Part shown: positions 1 through 5,369 of the stretch, one piece after another
How positions within the stretch are numbered: position 1 is the stretch's first letter
Layout of the letters: every line of letters begins with the position of its first letter
From: an uncultured Ruminococcus sp.
Lineage (GTDB): Bacteria > Bacillota > Clostridia > Oscillospirales > Ruminococcaceae
Assembly (NCBI GenBank): GCA_900539095.1
Contig: UQAR01000100.1
Coordinates: 1 to 5,418, forward strand
DNA length: 5,418 bases
Direction of reading: 5' to 3'
Made by a program: the position numbers and the translations under genes
The notes under the pieces: generated by a model
What the model was told of the DNA's origin: nothing
What the model saw: the letters and a program-made list of their open reading frames with translations, nothing else
Database searches by the model: none

Positions 1-1
1 C

Positions 2-283
2 CACCCTATGACGATTTTCCAGCTGCTTTGTCTGCTGGGTGCAGGTGCCGGTGCGGCAGGAGGTCAGTTTGCCATAACTGCGGCTTACACTCACGCCCCT
101 GCTAGGGAGATATCGGTTTATGACTACTCACAGCTGATATTCACAACTATCCTTGGATATTTCCTATTTGGCGACATTCCAGACGGCTGGAGTTTTCTTG
201 GATATTTCATTATCATTGCAATGGCTGTGCTTGTTTTTCTTTACAACAATGTTTGGCACAATGACAGCGAGGTCAAGAGCTGA
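2..283 (+). CDS. EamA/DMT-family transporter, C-terminal fragment (5' end cut by window edge)
   Basis: The reading frame is open from base 2 to the TGA at 281-283, giving about 93 residues. The first ATG at base 8 is probably internal, because no ribosome site is visible and the frame runs off the left edge. The fragment shows three hydrophobic segments: a Gly/Ala-rich one (LLGAGAGAAGGQF region), one around LIFTTILGYFLFGD, and a last one around FLGYFIIIAMAVLVFLY. A short charged tail ends in EVKS. The small-residue helix, a YSQLIFTTILGYFLFGD stretch and a final helix match the end of the second EamA repeat of drug/metabolite transporters, which usually have about 280-300 residues and ten helices. 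The substrate cannot be told from this part; family members export amino acids, metabolites or drugs across the inner membrane. It converges on pilT and shares a terminator with it, so a functional link to the pilus genes is unlikely. Confidence 0.8.
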   Translation, partial: HPMTIFQLLCLLGAGAGAAGGQFAITAAYTHAPAREISVYDYSQLIFTTILGYFLFGDIPDGWSFLGYFIIIAMAVLVFLYNNVWHNDSEVKS

Positions 284-298
284 CAAAAAGGTAAACAA

Positions 299-335
299 AA
301 AGAGCGTTTTTACTTTCTTGGTAAAAACGCTCTTT
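299..335. terminator. Bidirectional intrinsic terminator between the transporter gene and pilT
   Basis: A perfect 15-bp inverted repeat has arms 299-313 and 321-335 around a 7-base loop (TTTCTTG). The stem carries a GAGCG/CGCTC core with A/T-rich ends. On the plus strand it is followed by TTTATTATTTAT, and on the minus strand by TTTTTG. It starts 15 bases after the transporter stop and lies 17 bases beyond the pilT stop, so it can end both converging transcripts. Confidence 0.88.
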
Positions 336-352
336 ATTATTTATATTGCGGT

Positions 353-1423
353 TTATGCTCCGCCTGCGATAAATCTCTTGAGATCCTGTGGGTTTACGCA
401 CTTCTCAAGAGCAACGTCCATAGAAATAGTTCTTGAACGAACAAGCTTTGCAAGCTCCTGGTCCATGGTCTGCATTCCTGTTGCTTTACCGGTCTGCATT
501 GCTGAACCGATAAGGTGCACCTTATCGTCACGGATCATAGCCTTGATGGAGTCTGTTGCGTTGAGTATTTCACAGCAAGCTACACGGCTAGTTCCGTCAA
601 ATGTACGGCAAAGTGTCTGAGTACAGATACCAACGAGAACGGAGGCAAGCTGAGTTCTGATCTGATGCTGCTGGTGTGCAGGGAAAACGTCGATGATACG
701 GTCGATAGTTGACGGTGCGGACGTTGTATGAAGTGTACTCATAACAAGGTGTCCTGTTTCAGCGGCGGTTACTGCGGCCTCGATAGTTTCAAAGTCACGC
801 ATTTCTCCTACGAGGATAATGTCCGGGTCCTCACGGAGGGCTGCACGGAGGGCAAGTGAAAAGCTCGGTACGTCAGGGCCGATCTCTCTCTGGTTTACCA
901 TACATCTCTTATGAGCGTGCATATACTCGATAGGGTCTTCGATAGTGATTATATGTGCTGATTTATGGATATTTACATGGTCGATCATTGCGGCAAGAGT
1001 TGTTGACTTACCGGAACCTGTAGGGCCTGTTACGAGAACAAGTCCACGAGGACGCATTGAGAATTCTGCAAGGATCGGAGGAAGGTCAAGGTCTGTGAGG
1101 GTCGGGATATCGTTTCTCAAAAGACGGAGAGCGATAGCTGTGTTGCCTCTCTGACGATACACGTTTACACGGTGACGGAAACCTCTTGATGATACATATG
1201 TAAAGTCTGTATCAATGTGGTCCTTGATAGACTGACGCTGCTTATCTGTACACATATCCTCGCATATTTTGAGAATTTCTATCTCAGTCATATCAGGATA
1301 GGAAGAAAGCTTTCTCAGGTTACCACCCTGTCTTACTATCGGTGGGATACCTACGGTGAAGTGCAAGTCGGAGCAGCCCAGTGCTCTTGCCTCATCAAGA
1401 ATTTTGTTAATGTCGATTGCCAT
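353..1423 (-). CDS. pilT: Type IV pilus retraction ATPase PilT
   Basis: This 356-residue protein is a hexameric cytoplasmic ATPase of the secretion-superfamily type that depolymerises type IV pili, giving twitching motility and often DNA uptake or surface sensing. The N-terminal part opens with a PilT-like SDLHF motif (about 18-22). The core has Walker A GPTGSGKST (133-141), Asp box IEDPIEY (161-167), Walker B DPDIILVGEMRD (199-210) and His box TGHLVMSTLHT (223-233). The C-terminal part has SIKAMIRDDK (292-301), in the place of the PilT AIRNLIRE retraction motif, and TGKATGMQTMD (311-321), a PilT hallmark. No zinc-binding cysteine set is present, which also separates it from PilB. The length is typical of PilT (about 345-370). 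The ATG is supported by GGAGG at 1433-1437 with a 9-base gap. It lies 27 bases after pilB on the same strand with no terminator between, so the two are probably co-transcribed. It is the last gene of the operon. Confidence 0.95.
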   Translation of the reverse strand: MAIDINKILDEARALGCSDLHFTVGIPPIVRQGGNLRKLSSYPDMTEIEILKICEDMCTDKQRQSIKDHIDTDFTYVSSRGFRHRVNVYRQRGNTAIALRLLRNDIPTLTDLDLPPILAEFSMRPRGLVLVTGPTGSGKSTTLAAMIDHVNIHKSAHIITIEDPIEYMHAHKRCMVNQREIGPDVPSFSLALRAALREDPDIILVGEMRDFETIEAAVTAAETGHLVMSTLHTTSAPSTIDRIIDVFPAHQQHQIRTQLASVLVGICTQTLCRTFDGTSRVACCEILNATDSIKAMIRDDKVHLIGSAMQTGKATGMQTMDQELAKLVRSRTISMDVALEKCVNPQDLKRFIAGGA

Positions 1424-1450
1424 TAGTATTTACCTCCATATATATCTTTT

Positions 1451-3130
1451 TTATACAGCATATGTTACACGGATAAGTTCGTCCATAGATGTTTTTCCTG
1501 CCTGAACAAGCTCAGTAACGTTATCTCTAAGCAGGTGGCAGCCCTCTTTCTTTGCAAGCTCCTGAATTTCATCAGCTTTTGCTCCCCTTGTGATAAGAGC
1601 CTGCATGGACGGTGTTGCGAGAAGTATTTCGTGGATAGCGGTTCTTCCCTTATAACCTGTATTGTTACACTTTGGACAGCCGCATGGGTCATAGACCTGA
1701 ACTGAATGGTCGATGCCCATAAGCTCATTTTCTTCCTCAGTTGACATTCTCGGCTTTTTACAATCAGGGCAAAGCACCTTTGTAAGACGCTGAGCGACGA
1801 TACCGATAAGAGAGGTTGCGACCATGTAAGCCTCAACGCCCATATCCACAAGTCTTGTTACAGTAGATGCGGCGTCGTTTGTATGAAGTGTTGAAAGCAC
1901 AAGGTGTCCTGTGATAGCGGCACGGATAGCGATCTCAGCAGTTTCCGAGTCACGCATTTCTCCGACCATTATGATGTCAGGGTCCTGACGGAGGATAGAA
2001 CGAAGTGCTGCACCAAATGTCATACCAGCTTTTTCGTTGATCTGGCACTGGTTTACGCCCTCTATCTTCTTCTCGACTGGGTCTTCGACGGTGATAACGT
2101 TGTTGCTTGGTTTAGATATTTCGCCAAGTGCGGCGTAAAGTGTGGTAGATTTACCTGAACCTGTAGGGCCTGTTACAAGGACAACTCCCTGCGGTACTTT
2201 CAGGCACGCCTCAAATCTCTTATAGTTATAATCTGTCATACCGAGGTCGGTAATTTTTCTCAGTGACATATCGCCTGTTGCAAGGATACGGAGAACGACT
2301 TTTTCGCCGTATACCATCGGAAGGTTAGATACACGGAGGTCAAGAGTTGTGCCGTCAACGACCTGTGACATACGGCCGTCCTGCGGGATACGCTTTTCGG
2401 CGATATTCATGCCGCTCAAGATCTTGAAACGGGTAACAAGCGAAGTATGAAGTGCGGCGGAAAGAGTCATAAGCTCGATAAGGTCGCCGTTTACACGGAT
2501 ACGGATAACGGTCTTGTCCTTAAAAGGCTCGATATGGATATCCGTTGCGTCCTGACGCTGTGCGTTCTCGACGATAGCGGTAGCAAGCTTAACGATAGGA
2601 GCGTTCTCGATTCTCTCCTCGGAGATATCCTTGAGTTCTTCGAGGTTGAGCTCTTCCTCTTTCTGCTTTGTAGCCTCGTCAACAACGGAGCTAACCTGAC
2701 CTTCGGAGTACATCTTACCGATTGCACGGTTGATAGATGACTTTGTGGCAAGGACAGGTGTTATGCTACAGCCTGTGATAACACGGAGATCCTCGAAAAT
2801 ATAGAAGTTGATAGGGTCATTAGTTGCAACGGTCATACGCTTGCCTATTTTGCTGACTGCGATGACGTTATACTTTCTTGCTGTCGCCTCAGGTATCTTC
2901 TTGACGATATCAGGCATAAGCTCAGTATTATCAAGGTCGATATAGGACACATTCAGTCGCTCGGCAAGGACCTGACAGAACTGGACATCGGTAACGAGTT
3001 TCATATCAATGATAACGTCACCGAAAAGTCTACCCTTTTGTTCCTTCTGTTTAGCAAGGACTTCTTGTAGCTGATCTTCAGTTATAAGACCTTTCTGAAC
3101 CAGATACTGACCGATAGGGCCGTTTCTCAT
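1451..3130 (-). CDS. pilB: Type IV pilus extension ATPase PilB (GspE/PulE family)
   Basis: This 559-residue ATPase powers pilus assembly at the cytoplasmic face of the membrane with a PilC-type platform. Counting from the chosen ATG at 3130, residues about 3-130 form an MshEN/T2SSE N-terminal domain. A charged linker (about 150-170) leads into the ATPase. Visible motifs are Walker A GPTGSGKSTT (321-330), Asp box VEDPVE (348-353), Walker B DPDIIMVGEMRD (383-394), His box TGHLVLSTLHTN (407-418), and a zinc-type tetracysteine (C454, C457, C485, C488; an extra C483) leading into GYKGR. The tetracysteine and the full N-terminal domain separate it from PilT. An in-frame ATG at 3154 would add eight residues, but no ribosome site precedes it, whereas GGAG lies 8 bases before the ATG at 3130. 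It is the first gene of the pilB-pilT operon and divergent from pilD. A type II secretion GspE role is less likely, because a PilT partner follows and the organism appears to be Gram-positive. Confidence 0.94.
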   Translation of the reverse strand: MRNGPIGQYLVQKGLITEDQLQEVLAKQKEQKGRLFGDVIIDMKLVTDVQFCQVLAERLNVSYIDLDNTELMPDIVKKIPEATARKYNVIAVSKIGKRMTVATNDPINFYIFEDLRVITGCSITPVLATKSSINRAIGKMYSEGQVSSVVDEATKQKEEELNLEELKDISEERIENAPIVKLATAIVENAQRQDATDIHIEPFKDKTVIRIRVNGDLIELMTLSAALHTSLVTRFKILSGMNIAEKRIPQDGRMSQVVDGTTLDLRVSNLPMVYGEKVVLRILATGDMSLRKITDLGMTDYNYKRFEACLKVPQGVVLVTGPTGSGKSTTLYAALGEISKPSNNVITVEDPVEKKIEGVNQCQINEKAGMTFGAALRSILRQDPDIIMVGEMRDSETAEIAIRAAITGHLVLSTLHTNDAASTVTRLVDMGVEAYMVATSLIGIVAQRLTKVLCPDCKKPRMSTEEENELMGIDHSVQVYDPCGCPKCNNTGYKGRTAIHEILLATPSMQALITRGAKADEIQELAKKEGCHLLRDNVTELVQAGKTSMDELIRVTYAV

Positions 3131-3138
3131 ATATATTA

Positions 3139-3142
3139 CTCC
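3139..3142 (-). promoter_or_regulatory. Ribosome binding site that decides the pilB start
   Basis: Read on the minus strand, GGAG lies 8 bases before the ATG at 3130-3128. A second GGAGG (3146-3150) lies 15 bases before that ATG and sits inside the longer reading frame that begins at 3154. The upstream ATG has only a CCTAAATTT context without a Shine-Dalgarno match, so translation most likely starts at 3130. Confidence 0.75.
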
Positions 3143-3188
3143 AATCCTCCGCATAAATTTAGGGGTATGACGCTGCGGAAACGTCTGC

Positions 3189-3206
3189 TGCGGTTCAAAA
3201 GCCGCA
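3189..3206 (-). promoter_or_regulatory. Small stem-loop in the probable pilB leader
   Basis: TGCGG (3189-3193) pairs with CCGCA (3202-3206) across an 8-base loop. The heptamer GCTGCGG occurs twice, at 3172-3178 and 3187-3193, so CCGCA could pair with either copy. In a pilB transcript starting near 3205 this would sit at the 5' end. It is not a terminator: on the minus strand the T-run precedes the stem rather than follows it. It may affect mRNA stability or translation, or be chance; the stem is only five pairs. Confidence 0.3.
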
Positions 3207-3211
3207 AAAAA

Positions 3212-3240
3212 ATCATATTATCTATTGTAATCTTCATGAA
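3212..3240 (-). promoter_or_regulatory. Candidate sigma-A type promoter for pilB-pilT
   Basis: On the minus strand, TTCATG (3240-3235, 3 of 6 matches to TTGACA) and TATGAT (3217-3212, 5 of 6 to TATAAT) are separated by 17 bases. Transcription would start near 3205, about 75 bases before the pilB ATG. The -35 is weak, so the call rests mainly on the -10, the spacing and the position in the divergent gap. Confidence 0.35.
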
Positions 3241-3253
3241 AGTATGATAAAAT
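3225..3253 (+). promoter_or_regulatory. Candidate sigma-A type promoter for pilD
   Basis: TTGTAA (3225-3230, 4 of 6 to TTGACA) and TAAAAT (3248-3253, 5 of 6 to TATAAT) are separated by exactly 17 bases. A start near 3260 would give a leader of about 30 bases before the GTG, just long enough to hold the ribosome site. An overlapping TATGAT at 3243-3248 is an alternative -10. The element overlaps the candidate pilB promoter on the other strand. Confidence 0.5.
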
Positions 3254-3275
3254 TAATATATTAACTTATGTATCC

Positions 3276-3283
3276 AAAGGAGG
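3276..3283 (+). promoter_or_regulatory. Strong ribosome binding site supporting the GTG start of pilD
   Basis: AAAGGAGG is a near-perfect complement to the 16S rRNA 3' end and lies 6 bases before the GTG at 3290-3292. No ATG lies nearer in frame, and the encoded protein starts right before the first membrane helix, so the GTG start is credible. Confidence 0.85.
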
Positions 3284-3289
3284 ATCACT

Positions 3290-4114
3290 GTGGACAATTT
3301 AACCTTATCATACATAATCATTTATGTATTTGTGTTCATTTTCGGAGCGTGCATAGGCAGTTTTCTTAATGTCTGCATATACCGTTTGCCGAACAATGAA
3401 AGCCTTATCAAACGCAATTCTCACTGCATGACCTGTGGAGAACCTATCAAACGGCGTGATCTTATACCGATAATAAGCTGGTGCATACTGCGTGGAAAAT
3501 GCAGAAATTGCGGAGCAAAGATATCGCCGAGATACACAGTAGTTGAGCTGCTCAACGCACTGCTCTACTTATGGGTATTCTATCACTTCAATGGTATCTT
3601 CAATCCTCTGCGTGCGGCACTTGTCTGTCTTTTGTTCTCTGCCCTTATCGTTGTATTCTTCATGGACTGGGACACGCAGCTCATCAACACATATGTGGTG
3701 ATATTCATAGGTCTGCTTGGCGTTGCAGAATACATATTCTGCAAAGATCAGACAGGACTGACGCTGAGATCGCACATTATCGGATTTTTCATTGTGAGCG
3801 TGCCGCTGCTTATTATCTGTCTTATCACACACGAGAAAGCCATGGGCATGGGAGATGTATATCTCATGGCAGCCGCAGGGTTGTTCCTCGGAATGCAGGG
3901 TGCGTTGGTAGCACTGCTTATTGGTTTGATAACCGGTTCGATCGGTGGACTTATCCAAAAGCACCGCAACGGTGAATCTGTATTTGCATTTGGTCCATAC
4001 CTCTCTATCGGAATAGCTGTAGCGGCATTATACTCAGAGCAGATCGGCTCATGGTACATGGACTTTACAGGTATAAACGAGATGATGAACGAGGCAATGC
4101 TGATAATAAGATAG
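3290..4114 (+). CDS. pilD: Type IV prepilin peptidase / N-methyltransferase PilD (ComC-like)
   Basis: This 274-residue membrane aspartyl protease removes the leader of prepilins and methylates the new N-terminal residue. After the first helix comes the family motif GSFLNVCIYRLP (23-34). A cytoplasmic DiS_P_DiS domain follows, with two cysteine pairs (CMTC 46-49, CRNC 71-74) flanking DLIPIISW; these cysteines usually accompany the methylase activity and bind zinc. The A24 peptidase part has the expected catalytic aspartates: D126 in MDWDTQLIN and D189 in GMGDVYLMAAAG. FAFGPYLSIG (232-241) matches the conserved FGPF-type segment near the C-terminus. About eight hydrophobic segments fit the family. 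Slight departures are Tyr where GxGDxK proteins have Lys, and Asn where IPD/IPN is common after the first Asp. It starts with GTG after a strong ribosome site, is divergent from pilB, and ends at its own terminator. Its pilin substrates are not in the window. Confidence 0.93.
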   Translation: MDNLTLSYIIIYVFVFIFGACIGSFLNVCIYRLPNNESLIKRNSHCMTCGEPIKRRDLIPIISWCILRGKCRNCGAKISPRYTVVELLNALLYLWVFYHFNGIFNPLRAALVCLLFSALIVVFFMDWDTQLINTYVVIFIGLLGVAEYIFCKDQTGLTLRSHIIGFFIVSVPLLIICLITHEKAMGMGDVYLMAAAGLFLGMQGALVALLIGLITGSIGGLIQKHRNGESVFAFGPYLSIGIAVAALYSEQIGSWYMDFTGINEMMNEAMLIIR

Positions 4115-4120
4115 TTGCAT

Positions 4121-4151
4121 ATTCCGCAGTTTGATACTGCGGAATTTTTTT
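4121..4151 (+). terminator. Intrinsic terminator of pilD
   Basis: A perfect 10-bp stem (ATTCCGCAGT at 4121-4130 with ACTGCGGAAT at 4136-4145) encloses the 5-base loop TTGAT. It is followed by an unbroken T-tract that runs to 4151. It begins 6 bases after the pilD stop codon. Confidence 0.9.
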
Positions 4152-4155
4152 GCTC

Positions 4156-4199
4156 AAAAAATCCTCTTAATAGAAGTTTTTCTGTTAAGGGGATTTTTT
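4156..4199. terminator. Long A-flanked/T-flanked hairpin, probable bidirectional terminator
   Basis: Arms 4156-4170 (AAAAAATCCTCTTAA) and 4185-4199 (TTAAGGGGATTTTTT) pair over 15 positions with one G-U. The inner bases 4171-4175 and 4180-4184 can add five more pairs, leaving a GTTT loop, so about 20 pairs in total. Six A and six T at the outer ends mean that either strand's transcript ends its stem with a U-run. It can act as a second terminator for pilD and as the terminator of the minus-strand surface-protein gene. Confidence 0.75.
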
Positions 4200-4202
4200 C
4201 AG

Positions 4203-4230
4203 CAATCAGACCCGTGGAGGGGTCTGATTG
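4203..4230. repeat. Perfect 11-bp inverted repeat just downstream of the surface-protein gene
   Basis: CAATCAGACCC (4203-4213) and GGGTCTGATTG (4220-4230) pair perfectly around the 6-base loop GTGGAG. Allowing one bulged G at 4202, TTTTCA (4196-4201) pairs with TGAAAA (4231-4236), giving 17 pairs. Neither strand has a U-run directly after the stem, so it is not a classic terminator alone. It lies 12 bases beyond the stop of the minus-strand gene and could protect its mRNA 3' end. It could also be a copy of a dispersed palindromic repeat or a protein site. No second copy is visible in the window. Confidence 0.7.
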
Positions 4231-4241
4231 TGAAAAGAAAA

Positions 4242-5369
4242 TTATACTTTGACATAATAAACCTGACCAAGGCACGAGGAATCGATTGCCTTTAACAGTC
4301 CTGTTTTTACCCAAGTCCAAGAACCTATAGTATCACAAAACTGAATTTGATATTCAGCATAATTTTGTATATTGCTATAACAGAAACTTGACTTAATAAT
4401 GAATCGTGTATCTGTACCAACATAAGCACTTATGTCAATCCATTCTTGAAAGTTTTCCTTTGTAAAAATTGGGGTGTCGTTACCCTCAACATATACTGAT
4501 GTTGTAGTATTATAACCTTTTATGAACATAGCTTTACAAGTATTTGACTTGTCATAATCAATAACAGTAATAATTGCATTTGGATCAGCTGTAATAGATG
4601 GTCTAGTTACAAATTCAGCCTCAAATACCGTATCACCAGTGATCTGAACAGTTGAAATGTCATCAGATGTACCCTTCTTCACCCATCTACTGAATGACTT
4701 GTTGGAATCCGAAGATGTTGGAGGTGTTGAAGATGGATAAGATGCTGTGCCACCGTCTGAAACATAAGTTGTATTGGCGGTGTCAATAGTACCCTCTACC
4801 TCAAACTCTACTTTATGCTTGTTTTTAACTATTGGATAGAACACAAGCTTATCATCAGTTACTGTTACCTTATCAGGTGTATCACCTGTGCCGTCTGACT
4901 TAGTATTCCAGCCGATCCAATCCTGCTTTTTAGTGTCAAAATCTTTAGGTGTTCCCGGAGCTGTAGCTGGACCGCCCTCAGAGCAAGCATTTTCTTTGAA
5001 TACAGTACCGTCAAGATTCTTAAATGTTACTATATGAGTTGGTACAGGAGATACTGGCGGATAAACCGCAGTAAATACCTGTGAGCGGTTGATAACTACG
5101 CCTGCCGTAAAGTCAACTGTTTTTCCGTCCTCATCGAGCCAATATGGGTTTGCATAGCCATTTCTTGGTGCAAGTGTTGGGGCATTCTTGAGAAGTGCAC
5201 CCTTCTTGACATTTACCGGAGAACCTACGCTCTTGCCTGCATAGTTCGGATCAGGGTCAGATGCAGCATATACATACTGAACCTCATACTGTGTGCCGCT
5301 GCCTGTGGAATTCTTATTATAGAAAATATAGGTATAAGTATTATTAGCATTTGTTGTATCATAGTAAAC
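4242..5369 (-). CDS. Secreted or surface protein with InlB-type B repeats, C-terminal 375 residues (5' end lost at contig end)
   Basis: The genomic part of this frame starts at codon 5369-5367 and ends at TAA 4244-4242. Counting from the first genomic residue, three beta-rich repeats of the InlB B-repeat / Listeria-Bacteroides kind appear at about 27-104, 112-183 and 186-254. They share a start like HIVTFKNLDGT or HKVEFEVEGT, a central W (WIGWNTKSDGTGD; FSRWVKKGTSDD), and an end like DTVFEAEFV. Such repeats are typical of exported adhesins and multi-domain surface proteins of Firmicutes. Residues about 257-375 form a further domain I cannot assign. It has four of the five visible cysteines (278, 330, 345, 366) and ends in VYYVKV. 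No LPXTG motif, hydrophobic C-terminal anchor or dockerin is visible, and any signal peptide would be in the missing part. The GTG frame start at 5384 lies in adapter sequence and is not real. Adhesion is a guess from the repeats only. Confidence 0.75.
   Translation of the reverse strand, partial: VYYDTTNANNTYTYIFYNKNSTGSGTQYEVQYVYAASDPDPNYAGKSVGSPVNVKKGALLKNAPTLAPRNGYANPYWLDEDGKTVDFTAGVVINRSQVFTAVYPPVSPVPTHIVTFKNLDGTVFKENACSEGGPATAPGTPKDFDTKKQDWIGWNTKSDGTGDTPDKVTVTDDKLVFYPIVKNKHKVEFEVEGTIDTANTTYVSDGGTASYPSSTPPTSSDSNKSFSRWVKKGTSDDISTVQITGDTVFEAEFVTRPSITADPNAIITVIDYDKSNTCKAMFIKGYNTTTSVYVEGNDTPIFTKENFQEWIDISAYVGTDTRFIIKSSFCYSNIQNYAEYQIQFCDTIGSWTWVKTGLLKAIDSSCLGQVYYVKV

Noticed and set aside
153..620. 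Plus-strand open frame of 155 codons crossing the transporter end and pilT
   Set aside because: It overlaps two well-supported genes and runs through the terminator hairpin. It has no ribosome site or family resemblance.
1465..1851. Minus-strand frame of 128 codons inside pilB
   Set aside because: It is a shifted-frame shadow of the PilB C-terminal coding region, including the tetracysteine segment.
3189..3213. Hairpin next to a run of A/T as a possible terminator between the divergent genes
   Set aside because: The stem has only five pairs and the T-run precedes it on the minus strand, while A follows it on the plus strand. The polarity is wrong for termination.
3571..3975. Plus-strand frame of 134 codons inside pilD
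   Set aside because: It is an alternative frame of pilD, rich in Cys, His and Arg, with no own ribosome site. The pilD frame contains all catalytic motifs.
3748..4320. Minus-strand open frame of 190 codons antisense to pilD
   Set aside because: It lies over the well-supported pilD gene, the terminator cluster and the end of the surface-protein gene. It is a shadow of their codon use.
4242..5369. The InlB-repeat protein as a pilin or pilus-tip subunit of the neighbouring system
   Set aside because: The visible part has no prepilin leader or hydrophobic N-terminal helix. The gene lies convergent to pilD behind terminators, so neighbourhood alone does not support a link. The missing N-terminus leaves the question open.
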